From JAHBVL01 sp963712055 (lineage in GTDB: Bacteria > Chloroflexota > Chloroflexia > Thermomicrobiales > UBA6265): a DNA stretch of 64,000 bases. Shown in pieces: positions 18,063-26,010 of the stretch. The notes below the pieces were generated by a model. The model ran no database searches. It saw only the letters and a program-made list of their open reading frames with translations, and was not told the origin of the DNA. Both the position numbers and the translations under genes were made by a program. Every line of letters begins with the position of its first letter. Within the stretch, counting starts at the first letter, position 1. The stretch lies in the NCBI GenBank assembly GCA_963712055.1, contig CAVQGN010000007.1, positions 147,103 to 211,102 of the forward strand, in the 5' to 3' direction.

Positions 18063-19256
18063 ATGATGGAAGCGGCATTGAGCAATGGGCTAGACCGGCC
18101 CGATGTCACGCAAACCGATGATTCGATCTCACGGCGGACTATGCTCGCGGCGAGTCTGGCCGCGGTCTTGGGGGTGATTGTTGGACCGGGGGGCCCTTGG
18201 CCTGTTCTGGGAAAGGCGGATTCCGCTGTCAATGAGCTCCTGGAAATGACCCCAGATCCAGCTGCGTTTGCTGCCGATCCGTTCCCAATTCTCTATTCCG
18301 CTGCGAATCCAGCATTGCAGCTCCAAACGCTTGGACTGTCCGTCCTTGATTCAGTTGAGAGTCCCGACTTCAGAACCTGGATCGCGGCCAACTTTTCCCT
18401 GGCGTTTCCGGAAGTCATTTTCAACAAGGGGATCTTGCCGGAATTCGTCGATTTTCTCGGTTGGAATATGGCGCAGGTCGATCAAACGGTCGAGTCACTG
18501 CATCTGCCAGATGGCCTAATGCTGGTGAGAGGTCGTTTCGATCGGCAGGCAGTCTCCGACGCTTGGGATCAAAACGGGTACCAGCGCCTGGATGTGGGAG
18601 GACTCGAGGTTGCTCAGGTTTCGGCTGACACCGGGTTCGATCTGAGTTCCGAAATTGGTCGGTTTGCTCTTGGAAAGATCAACAACGCGGCCTGGCTGGA
18701 TGAACGCACCCTCGTTTATGCGACGTCACAGGCTGTGATGGAGGCCGTGGCGGACACGGTCGATGGAACAGTCGAATCAGTATTCGTTCGAGGAAATGTC
18801 GAAGCGTTGTCATCGGCATTGCCAACCGAGTTGGTGACCTCGATGCTCGTCGACGGTTCAGCATTTAGCAGCGGGGAAGAAACTGGTCCCGGACGCGGGC
18901 ATCAGCCGGTTTCTTCGATCGTTCATGCTCTACTTGGGCACACGGCTGGTTTGCCGTTGCAGGGTGCTGCAGCGAACGGCATTTCGTTGACAATCGATGC
19001 ACCCGACTCTGTGGTCCTGATGGCCGTCGAGTATTTGAACCGAGCCGATGCGGAAGCGGGTCTCGCCCGTGCGTTCGAGAAGTTGGAGAATGGTGAGGCT
19101 CCTTCAAATGGGCAGCCGTTTGCGGAGCAGTTCAGTGCATGGTCCGGATCAGTCGTGGCCGACTCGCCGATCATCGTACTGGAGTTGGCACCGTCCAAGA
19201 ACCCGGCCGTTTGGCAGCAACTTCTGTTCCGGGGTGACCTGACGTTTCTCGGGTAG
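18063..19256 (+). CDS. Tat-exported protein of unknown function
   Basis: A 397-aa protein with a twin-arginine leader (ISRRTMLAASLAAVLGVIVG, arginines near residues 23-24). The mature part has no cysteine clusters and alternates hydrophobic and acidic stretches. Phrases such as LMLVRGRFDRQAVSDAWDQNGY and NAAWLDERTLVYATSQAVMEAV recall proteins with paired alpha/beta modules. I do not recognise the family. AAAGGGG lies before two consecutive ATGs (18063 and 18066), either of which may be used. Divergent from the secreted-protein gene at 17675. Confidence 0.65.
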   Translation: MMEAALSNGLDRPDVTQTDDSISRRTMLAASLAAVLGVIVGPGGPWPVLGKADSAVNELLEMTPDPAAFAADPFPILYSAANPALQLQTLGLSVLDSVESPDFRTWIAANFSLAFPEVIFNKGILPEFVDFLGWNMAQVDQTVESLHLPDGLMLVRGRFDRQAVSDAWDQNGYQRLDVGGLEVAQVSADTGFDLSSEIGRFALGKINNAAWLDERTLVYATSQAVMEAVADTVDGTVESVFVRGNVEALSSALPTELVTSMLVDGSAFSSGEETGPGRGHQPVSSIVHALLGHTAGLPLQGAAANGISLTIDAPDSVVLMAVEYLNRADAEAGLARAFEKLENGEAPSNGQPFAEQFSAWSGSVVADSPIIVLELAPSKNPAVWQQLLFRGDLTFLG

Positions 19257-19384
19257 CCCCGCGAGCCTCAGAACGATTTCAATACTCCTGATTTCGGCCA
19301 AGGGAAGCGTAACGCCATGCAACCACGGCGAAAGTCGAATGGTGCAAAGGATCTCGGCAAACTGATCCGATTCGATGACGAAGC

Positions 19385-20194
19385 ATGAAAGAACTCGCAA
19401 TATTCGATGCGTTCCTGTACGCCTGGAACCTTGTTCCGGATGGCGTCGAAATCGTGACCCCGTATAGCCGATTGTTGCCGGTGCGGGCTGGGGATGAACC
19501 GGCAATGCTGAAGTTGCTGCTTTTCCCCGAGGAGCGGGCGGGTTCACGGGTATTGCAGTGGTGGGACGGAGCCGGCGCTGCGCGGGTGCTGGAGATCACC
19601 GAGGAAGCGGTGTTGCTCGAGCGGGCGACGGGAACGGGATCGCTCACGGCGATGGTGACCGGTGGCGATGATGCCGGCGCGGCGTGGATTCTGGCGGCCG
19701 TAGTCAATGAACTTCATCGCCCAAGAACCGAGGAGATCCCAGCCGAAGTTGTGCCACTCGAACGCTGGTTCCACGCGCTGTGGACACGTGAAGGAGAAGA
19801 CCTGGTGTTCCAGCGAGCGGCGGGGGTTGCGAGAGGATTGCTGGCGGATCCGATGGACGAGGTGGTGCTGCACGGCGATATCCATCATGGCAATGTGCTC
19901 GATTTCGATGAGCGAGGCTGGCTGGTGATCGATCCGAAAGGATTGCTGGGCGAGCGGGCTTTTGATTTTGCGAACGTCTTCCGCAATCCACCCCCGACTG
20001 TCCCGAGAGAACCAGGGCGGATGGGGAGATTGGCCAGGATACTTTCAGAGGAAACCAGGATCCCGGAGGAACGGTTGCTGCGCTGGGTGGTGGCTTTTTG
20101 CGGTTTGTCGCTGGCCTGGGCGCACGCGGATGACGATGAACTGGAAGGCGACCGGGTGCTTGGCGACATGGCGGCGACGTTGTTGGGAATTTGA
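19385..20194 (+). CDS. Aminoglycoside/hydroxyurea-type kinase (APH(6) family)
   Basis: A 269-aa kinase-fold protein resembling the aminoglycoside/hydroxyurea resistance kinases (APH_6_hur, PF04655). The catalytic loop VLHGDIHHGNVL near residue 160 and the metal-binding WLVIDPKGLLGERAFD segment are diagnostic; the IDPKG form is typical of the streptomycin 6-kinase / hydroxyurea kinase branch. Such proteins phosphorylate streptomycin or hydroxyurea; environmental homologs may have other small-molecule substrates, so a resistance role is only possible. The RBS is weak. It stands alone 128 bases after the Tat-exported protein gene. Confidence 0.82.
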   Translation: MKELAIFDAFLYAWNLVPDGVEIVTPYSRLLPVRAGDEPAMLKLLLFPEERAGSRVLQWWDGAGAARVLEITEEAVLLERATGTGSLTAMVTGGDDAGAAWILAAVVNELHRPRTEEIPAEVVPLERWFHALWTREGEDLVFQRAAGVARGLLADPMDEVVLHGDIHHGNVLDFDERGWLVIDPKGLLGERAFDFANVFRNPPPTVPREPGRMGRLARILSEETRIPEERLLRWVVAFCGLSLAWAHADDDELEGDRVLGDMAATLLGI

Positions 20195-20431
20195 CGGTCG
20201 CCAGTTTGTCGCGGCGACGAGACGAGATTACGCCCTCGTCGTCTGAAGGTATTTGGACACCCAGAGAAAAGCGGATGGATGCTTCGTGCCAGCCGGCAGC
20301 AGTGGTATCGGTTCGTCTTTGTCGATGGATGGCGGACTGAAGAGGTGCTTGTTGACTGAAGCCATCAATCGGGGCATCGGCATCGAGAGACTCCTATGTG
20401 GTTCAAATGAGGATCACACAGCAGCACCATG

Positions 20432-21196
20432 CTAGATCATGAGGTCGCCGCCGTTGATGTCGAGCGAGGCGCCGGTGATATAGGCGGCGCGGTCGGAGGC
20501 GAGAAACGCAACGAGCTCGGCGACTTCTGACGGCAACCCGAGGCGCTGGATAGGGAAACTGTTGGCGTAGGCGTCGGAGCGCTTCTGGTCGATGGTGACA
20601 CGGACCATTTCGGTATCGAAGAGACCAGGGCAAATTGCATTTACGGTGATCCCGTATGAAGCGGATTCCTTGGCCAGATGGCGAGTGAAACCGAGCACGC
20701 CGGCTTTGGCGGCGGTGTAGTGCGCGCCGCCGACAGTGCTGACGCTGCGACCAGCAGATGAAGAGATATTGATGATTCGGCCCCAGCCATCGGTTTGCAT
20801 CCCGGCCAGTACCGCCTGGGAGCAGAGAAAGGTTCCTTTGAGATTGACGTTGATGACCCAGTCCCATTCCGCGACCGGGATATCGATGACGCGAGTGGGG
20901 CGGAGTACACCGGCGTTGTTGACGAGGATGTGCGGTCCCCCGAGGCGGGCGTTGATCGTCGAGACCATCTCCCGGACGGCTACCGGGTCGGTCACATCTG
21001 CCGGGATGGCCATGGTTTCGACGGCGTAGGTCTCCGCCAGTTCGGCGGCTGCGCGAGCGGCGTGGTCTAGATCGATGTCATTGATGGCGACTGCGGCACC
21101 ACGTTGCGCGAGTATTTCCGCAATGGCGCGACCCATTCCCTGGCCGCTGCCGGTGACGAGCGCGACCTTGCCGGTGAGATCCTCGATCGGGGTCAT
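20432..21196 (-). CDS. Short-chain dehydrogenase/reductase
   Basis: A 254-aa classical SDR: VTGSGQGMGRAIA cofactor motif near residue 15, NNAGV near residue 92, catalytic Ser in INISSSAG, YTAAK (Tyr and Lys) near residue 158, and ICPGLFDTEM. It most resembles 3-oxoacyl-ACP-reductase-type SDRs. Its start overlaps the stop of kbl by four bases (ATGA), so it belongs to the threonine-degradation transcript and may act on a related hydroxy or keto compound. The substrate is not evident. Confidence 0.88.
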   Translation of the reverse strand: MTPIEDLTGKVALVTGSGQGMGRAIAEILAQRGAAVAINDIDLDHAARAAAELAETYAVETMAIPADVTDPVAVREMVSTINARLGGPHILVNNAGVLRPTRVIDIPVAEWDWVINVNLKGTFLCSQAVLAGMQTDGWGRIINISSSAGRSVSTVGGAHYTAAKAGVLGFTRHLAKESASYGITVNAICPGLFDTEMVRVTIDQKRSDAYANSFPIQRLGLPSEVAELVAFLASDRAAYITGASLDINGGDLMI

Positions 21197-22398
21197 GCTG
21201 CGCTGCCGGTGGCGATCACGCCGAGTTCAGCGCCAGTTTCGGCGAAGGCGTCGATCAGACTGTCGATTTGGTCGCGTGTGTGGGCAGCCGAGATCTGGAC
21301 CCTGACCCGAGCCTGACCCTTCGGCACGACCGGGTAGGAGAAGCCGACGACGAAGAAACCACGATCGTTCATCATTCGCGCCATTTCGACTGTTTTCTTT
21401 TCATCGCCAAGAACGATCGGCACGATCGGATGGATGCTGTCGAGAATGGTGAACCCACGCGCCTGGATCTGCTCGCGGAAATGGGCGGTGTTGGCCATCA
21501 GGTGTTGGCGAAGCTCGGGCCGGTTTTCGACGATGTCGAGCGCGGTCATGGTGGCGGCGGCGATCGGTGGTGGCAGCGCGTTCGAAAAGAGATAGGGGCG
21601 GGAACGCTGACGGAGGATCTGGATGATTTCGCGGCGACCGCTGGTGAAGCCACCGGCAGCGCCGCCAAGCGCTTTGCCGAGCGTGCTGGTGATGATGTCG
21701 ACTCGATCGGCAACGCCAAAATGCTCGGGCGTGCCGCGACCGTTTTCGCCCATGAAGCCAGTCGCGTGTGAATCGTCCACGACGACGATCGCATCGTACT
21801 TATCGGCGAGATCGCAGAGTTGATCGAGTGGTGCGAGGTCTCCGTGCATGCTGAAGGCACCGTCGGTGACGATGAGACGGAAGCGATTCTCTTTCGATTC
21901 CTCGAGTTTCGCTTCGAGATCGCCCATATCGACATGTTGGTAGACCTTGCGTTGGGCTTTGGCGAGGCGGACACCGTCGATGATGCTGGCATGGTTGAGC
22001 GCATCGCTGATGATGACATCTTCCGGTCCGAGGATCGTTTCGAAGAGACCGCCGTTGGCGTCGAAGCAGGAGTTATAGAGGATGGTGTCCTCGGTGCCGA
22101 GGAAGGTGGAGATCCGTTCTTCGAGCGCTTTGTGGAGATCCTGGGTGCCGCAGATGAAGCGGACCGAGGCCATGCCGAAACCGCGGGTGTTGAGTCCATC
22201 GATGGCGGACGTGATGAGTGTTTCGTCGTCGGCTAGACCAAGATAGTTGTTGGCGCAGAAGTTGATCATCTCGCCCCGGTCGGTGACGATATGGCTTCCC
22301 TGGGCACTTGCGATGACCGTTTCGTTCTTGTACATCCCGGCATCGCGGATTGATTCGAGTTCCTGTTGGAGGTGATAGATCAGGGAGGTGGCGGTCAT
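21193..22398 (-). CDS. kbl: Glycine C-acetyltransferase (2-amino-3-ketobutyrate CoA ligase)
   Basis: A 401-aa PLP enzyme of the alpha-oxoamine synthase family, the expected length for Kbl. Seen are NFCANNYLGLA, GFGMASVRFICGTQDLH, VVVDDSHATGFMG with the PLP-contacting Asp and His, and STLGKALGGAAGG with the Schiff-base lysine. It cleaves 2-amino-3-ketobutyrate with CoA into glycine and acetyl-CoA, the second step of threonine breakdown after Tdh. AAAGGACC precedes the ATG. tdh lies upstream on the same strand, separated by a repeat array; an SDR overlaps downstream. High confidence. Confidence 0.95.
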   Translation of the reverse strand: MTATSLIYHLQQELESIRDAGMYKNETVIASAQGSHIVTDRGEMINFCANNYLGLADDETLITSAIDGLNTRGFGMASVRFICGTQDLHKALEERISTFLGTEDTILYNSCFDANGGLFETILGPEDVIISDALNHASIIDGVRLAKAQRKVYQHVDMGDLEAKLEESKENRFRLIVTDGAFSMHGDLAPLDQLCDLADKYDAIVVVDDSHATGFMGENGRGTPEHFGVADRVDIITSTLGKALGGAAGGFTSGRREIIQILRQRSRPYLFSNALPPPIAAATMTALDIVENRPELRQHLMANTAHFREQIQARGFTILDSIHPIVPIVLGDEKKTVEMARMMNDRGFFVVGFSYPVVPKGQARVRVQISAAHTRDQIDSLIDAFAETGAELGVIATGSAA

Positions 22399-22427
22399 GT
22401 CGGGTCCTTTCTGGTGGGCTGTTCTGG

Positions 22428-22666
22428 CTGCTGCGGCAGGAGATTCTTCACTGCGTTCAGAATGACACCGAAAATTCTGGCCAGTTTCAATTCAGAATGA
22501 CAACGAAGACTCCGGTTAGTTCCAGTTCAGCATGACAACGAAAACTCTGGTCAGTTTCTAATCAGCATGACAACGAAAACTCTGGTCAGTTTCAATTCAG
22601 AATGGCAACGAAAGCTCTGGTCAGTTTCAATTCAGTATGACGACGAAAACTCCGGTCAGTTCCAAT
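22428..22666. repeat. Repeat head plus six tandem 35-bp units between tdh and kbl
   Basis: A single CTGCTGCGGCAGGAGATTCT head at 22428 matches the 65-bp array at 11636. From 22457 six 35-bp units follow without spacers (starts 22457, 22492, 22527, 22562, 22597, 22632). Each reads TCAGAATGACAACGAAAACT then CTGGTCAGTTTCAAT with small variation. The last unit overlaps the stop and final codons of tdh (ending at 22656). Confidence 0.9.
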
Positions 22667-23681
22667 TCAAGATCACTTTCCCAGCATTGCCGCTCCTTGC
22701 GATAGCAAAGGCGTCTTCATAATCGGCGACATCGAAGCGATGGGTGATGACCGGGGAGATGTCGAGACCGGACTGGAGCATGACGGTCATCATGTACCAG
22801 GTTTCGTACATCTCACGTCCGTAGATCCCCTTGATCGTGAGCATATTGAATACGAGGATGTTCCAGTCGATCGCGATCTCCTCGGACGGGATACCGAGCA
22901 TGGCGATCCGTCCACCGTGGGCCATGTTGAGGAGCAACTCATGGAAGGCGTCTGGATTGCCCGACATCTCGAGGGCAACATCGAAGCCTTCCTGCATCCC
23001 GAGTTCCTGCTGGATATCCGCGATGCTGGTGCTGCGGACATCGACTGCACGAGAGACGCCCATTTTGCGGGCGAGGTCGAGCCGGTAGTCGTTGACATCG
23101 GTGATGACGACGTGACGAGCTCCGGCGTGGCGGACGACGGCGGCGGCCATGAGTCCGATTGGACCAGCGCCGGTGATGAGGACGTCTTCGCCGAGCACCG
23201 GAAACGCGAGTGCCGTATGTACGGCATTGCCGTAAGGATCAAAGATGGCAGCAATATCGAGGTCGATATCGTCGTGGTGACGCCAGATGTTGGTCATGGG
23301 GAGAGAGATGTAGTCAGCGAAGGCGCCCGGACGATTGACGCCGACGCCCTGGGTGTGGGCGCAGAGATGACGACGGCCGGCCATGCAATGGCGGCAACGA
23401 CCGCAAACGAGATGCCCTTCGCCGCTGACGATATCTCCGGGGGAGAAGTCGCTCACGTTGGTGCCGATCTCGACAATGCGGCCAACGAATTCGTGGCCGA
23501 CGGTCATGGGAACGGGGATGGTTTTTTGGGCCCAGGCGTCCCACGCATAGATATGGAGATCAGTGCCACAGATACCAGTGCGGAGAACCTGGATGAGGAC
23601 ATCGTTGATGCCGAAGTCGGGAGTGGGGACCTCTTCGAGCCAGAGACCGGGTTTGGGGTCGCGTTTGACGAGCGCGCGCAT
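22656..23681 (-). CDS. tdh: L-threonine 3-dehydrogenase (zinc-dependent)
   Basis: A 341-aa medium-chain dehydrogenase, the same length as E. coli Tdh. Seen are RTGICGTDLHIY (catalytic zinc Cys), TVGHEFVGRIVEIG (His-Glu), the structural zinc site CGRCRHCMAGRRHLC, and the NAD-binding GAGPIGLMAA. It oxidises threonine to 2-amino-3-ketobutyrate for Kbl. I start at MRALVKRDPKPG, since the 37 upstream residues are unlike the family. The last codons fall inside a tandem repeat, suggesting the repeat now supplies the stop region. Same strand as kbl and the SDR. Confidence 0.93.
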   Translation of the reverse strand: MRALVKRDPKPGLWLEEVPTPDFGINDVLIQVLRTGICGTDLHIYAWDAWAQKTIPVPMTVGHEFVGRIVEIGTNVSDFSPGDIVSGEGHLVCGRCRHCMAGRRHLCAHTQGVGVNRPGAFADYISLPMTNIWRHHDDIDLDIAAIFDPYGNAVHTALAFPVLGEDVLITGAGPIGLMAAAVVRHAGARHVVITDVNDYRLDLARKMGVSRAVDVRSTSIADIQQELGMQEGFDVALEMSGNPDAFHELLLNMAHGGRIAMLGIPSEEIAIDWNILVFNMLTIKGIYGREMYETWYMMTVMLQSGLDISPVITHRFDVADYEDAFAIARSGNAGKVILNWN

Positions 23682-23861
23682 GGAGCGATTCTCACGGGTG
23701 CGGGACGGCACACGGCGGCCATCCGGTTCTGTCGGCATGGTACCCGGGTTTTTGGGTTGGCGGAAGAGGATGCGTGTCCTGTGATCGGCCACAGGTTGAA
23801 ACAGGCGGCCAAGACATCGGGTCGGAGTGATGGAATGTCCGGCTGAAGCAGAGACATGTCT

Positions 23862-23980
23862 TCAGGACACGACCTCGGCGCCGAATCTTCCGACGATACC
23901 TGCGATTCCGTCGGCTTCTTCCCTGGTTGTCACGAGGGGTGGAGCGATGCCGATACGGTCGTATCCCGGTCGGATCAATC
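23862..23980 (-). pseudogene. Remnant of a class III aminotransferase C-terminus
   Basis: On the minus strand this stretch encodes RPGYDRIGIAPPLVTTREEA then DGIAGIVGRF and a stop. The intact aminotransferase at 26011 ends RPGHDWIGVAPPLVTTREEV then DEIIAIVER, so this is a duplicated 3' end of about 39 codons, diverged and without the rest of the gene. It overlaps the 3' end of the VOC gene by a few bases, marking a recombination junction. Confidence 0.85.
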
Positions 23981-24397
23981 AGCCTGGTGGTAGACGTGTC
24001 CGGCTGGGCGTTCCTGGATGGTCCAGCGGTTGCCGTCGGGGTCGCTGAGGAAGATATAGGCGTTCCAGGCATCGCCGCGACCTTCTACGAGTCCGGTCTC
24101 CGAATAGTGCTGGATGGTTGAAACGGCGACCTTTCTGTCCAGTAGTTGATCGCGGGCGGCATCGAGGTCGTCGACGACGAGCATATAGCCCTCGATCGAT
24201 CCAGGGGGCATGTCGGTCATACCGTCTCCCAATACTATCGAACAACCGGAACCGCGCGGGGTGAGCTGTACGAAGCGGATGCCTTCGAACGGCTGCACAT
24301 CTTCATCGAGCGTGAAGCCAAGCTGATCGCGGTAGAAGGCGATGGCGCGGTCGGTGTCGGTAACGGGGACAGGCACAACTTCGAGCTTCCAATCCAT
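23975..24397 (-). CDS. VOC-family (glyoxalase-like) protein
   Basis: A 140-aa protein with two beta-alpha-beta-beta-beta units of the vicinal oxygen chelate fold: VPVTDTDRAIAFYRDQLGF at the start, then IEGYMLVVDDLDAARDQLLD, and a final FLSDPDGNRWTIQERP. Members are glyoxalases, dioxygenases or binding proteins; function here unknown. A strong GGAGG precedes the ATG. Its stop falls exactly where the aminotransferase remnant begins, so its C-terminus may have been altered by that event. Confidence 0.85.
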   Translation of the reverse strand: MDWKLEVVPVPVTDTDRAIAFYRDQLGFTLDEDVQPFEGIRFVQLTPRGSGCSIVLGDGMTDMPPGSIEGYMLVVDDLDAARDQLLDRKVAVSTIQHYSETGLVEGRGDAWNAYIFLSDPDGNRWTIQERPAGHVYHQAD

Positions 24398-24610
24398 GGC
24401 GATTCCTCCGTTTCAGATAGGCCCTGACTCTTGCACGTGACAGTTCGACGGATGTGAGATTACTGACTGACTACCATGATAAGTCGATGATGGAATTCTG
24501 GATGGCAGGGCTATGCAGCAACACCAGACCAGGCGGTGAGGCCTGGCCTGATGTTGGCATGCTAATTCCGGGCTAGCGTCATGTCGACAAAAGTCGGGTT
24601 CACGAACTTC

Positions 24611-25084
24611 TCAATTGCTGGCCAGGAAGGTGTCCAGCTTCTCGGATTGCTGCGCCCAGCCTGCCTTGACGCCTGATGCCCAGCTGGCTTCTGGAATGCC
24701 TGACTGGATGGCGTGTATGCGGGTCTTGCCGTCTTCATCGAAGAACTCGATGTCGACATACGTTTCTGCCATGATTGGATTTTCGGACCCGGCCGGGTTT
24801 TCGACGATGGCCGAATGTGCGAGGCGTTTGTCTGGCGTAACGATATCGTAGACGCCATAGCACCAGTGCTCCTCGCTGCCATCGAGTGCCACCATGCAGT
24901 AGCGGAATTTACCTCCGACCTGGAGATCGATGGTCCAGTCGCGGGTGCCGTACTGGTGGGGACCCCACCACTGCACCAGTTTATCGGGGTTGGTAAAGGC
25001 GTCCCAGACTTCGGAAACCGGGGCGTCGAATACGCGTTCGATCGTGATGGTGGTGCCTTCAGTGGTGTTCGATTGCTGGTTCAT
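24611..25084 (-). CDS. SRPBCC (AHSA1-like) domain protein
   Basis: A 157-aa START/AHSA1-type protein. The pattern ITIERVFDAPVSEVWDAFTNPDKLVQWWGP is the classic opening of this fold, which forms a hydrophobic cavity for ligands. The C-terminal SGVKAGWAQQSEKLDTFLA helix closes it. The ATG at 25084 has GGAG 11 bases upstream; an ATG pair at 25108/25105 would overlap arsR. ArsR plus AHSA1 gene pairs are widespread in bacteria and suggest the regulator controls this protein, but the ligand is unknown. Confidence 0.87.
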   Translation of the reverse strand: MNQQSNTTEGTTITIERVFDAPVSEVWDAFTNPDKLVQWWGPHQYGTRDWTIDLQVGGKFRYCMVALDGSEEHWCYGVYDIVTPDKRLAHSAIVENPAGSENPIMAETYVDIEFFDEDGKTRIHAIQSGIPEASWASGVKAGWAQQSEKLDTFLASN

Positions 25085-25091
25085 GTCGTGG

Positions 25092-25457
25092 TTACTCCGT
25101 TTCATCATGAGGATCACTATCTGATGTGTCGTTCGTCTGTCTTGTACTGGAGAGGAAACTGTCGAGCCGGTCGAAGCTTTCTTCCCAGTGGCGTCGATAA
25201 TCGTCGAGCCAGTCGTAGGCGAGCTTGAGATGCTCGGTTTCGAGTTTCCTGGGTCGATACTGTGCCTCCTTACCATGAGTGACCAGACCAGCTCGTTCAA
25301 GGACTCTGAGATGTCTGGAAACCGCTGGCTGGCTGATGTTGAACGGTTCGGCGAGTTCATTGACCGTCGCTTGTCCCTGGGCGAGGCGCGTGAGGATGGC
25401 ACGCCTTGTGGGGTCTGCGAGAGCCGCGAAAATCAAGTCGAGTTGGTCGTCATCCAT
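25092..25457 (-). CDS. ArsR/SmtB-family transcriptional regulator
   Basis: A 121-aa winged-helix protein: DLIFAALADPTRRAILTRLA, then the recognition region NISQPAVSRHLRVLERAGLV near residues 40-60, and a wing (KEAQYRPRKL). The metal-binding ELCVCDL-type motif of arsenic sensors is absent, so it probably senses something else, as in the ArsR-AHSA1 subgroup. It is first in the operon with the SRPBCC gene seven bases downstream. A near-consensus promoter and a palindrome lie immediately upstream (25475-25522), consistent with autorepression. Confidence 0.9.
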   Translation of the reverse strand: MDDDQLDLIFAALADPTRRAILTRLAQGQATVNELAEPFNISQPAVSRHLRVLERAGLVTHGKEAQYRPRKLETEHLKLAYDWLDDYRRHWEESFDRLDSFLSSTRQTNDTSDSDPHDETE

Positions 25458-25474
25458 TTTTTAAATACCCTAGT

Positions 25475-25522
25475 GGTTATATAACCTAGTACGAATATAT
25501 AACAGCTTCGTTATGCTGTCAA
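25475..25522 (-). promoter_or_regulatory. Sigma-70 promoter and palindromic operator of the arsR operon
   Basis: Reading the minus strand: TTGACA (25522-25517), exactly 17 bases, TATATT (25499-25494), then the perfect 12-bp palindrome GGTTATATAACC (25486-25475) at the expected transcription start. GTTATATA recurs at 25503-25496 and 25485-25478, 18 bases apart. The ArsR protein start is at 25457. The layout strongly suggests repression by ArsR binding over the start site. Confidence 0.8.
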
Positions 25523-25569
25523 CTGGTCGTAACCAGGAGCGGATTGGCGAGCGTGAGGAGCGACGAGGA

Positions 25570-25944
25570 TCAGTTGGTCAGATCGAGTCGGAGGGCTTCT
25601 GTGACGTTCAGCACTCCCGGCGGTGTGCCGTCGGTGGAAGGAAGCAACGTCATTGCTTCAGTGGCAGGAATGACGCGGGGATTCGTCAAGCTGACGACTT
25701 TGCCGTCTTTGAGCTCGAGCTGGGCGGAGCCTGCTGCGAGAACGTTTTTCAGCCAGTCCGATTTGTCGGTATAGATGATGAAAATGACATAGCCGCCATC
25801 GACCGGCAGCGCTTCGAGTGGTGTGCGATAGGACTTTCCGGATTTTCTGCCGGTGTGAACCAGGACGGTATACATCCGGCGTCGGATGGCGAGTTTATTG
25901 AAGCCGCGCTTATTGATTGCGGCCATGAATCGGGGCATGGGCAT
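25570..25944 (-). CDS. Deazaflavin (F420)-dependent nitroreductase-family protein
   Basis: A 124-aa protein of the DDN-type split-barrel family. Typical features are HTGRKSGKSYRTPLEALPVDGGYVIF, SDWLKNVLAAGSAQLEL and a C-terminal helix. Relatives bind F420H2 and reduce quinones, nitro compounds or other substrates. AAAGGAG lies well placed before the ATG. With the LLM-class enzyme at 27452 it suggests the organism makes F420. No obvious operon partner. Confidence 0.88.
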   Translation of the reverse strand: MPMPRFMAAINKRGFNKLAIRRRMYTVLVHTGRKSGKSYRTPLEALPVDGGYVIFIIYTDKSDWLKNVLAAGSAQLELKDGKVVSLTNPRVIPATEAMTLLPSTDGTPPGVLNVTEALRLDLTN

Positions 25945-26010
25945 GGAGAAAACTCCTTTCGGCTCAGTAGGTCTGCACAGAGCGCCACACCGATACTAGC
26001 AAGTCTTGAT

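Noticed and set aside
17806..18066. Small plus-strand gene in the 17.7-18.06 kb spacer
   Set aside because: No RBS, no recognisable motif, and it runs into the start of the Tat-exported protein gene in another frame.
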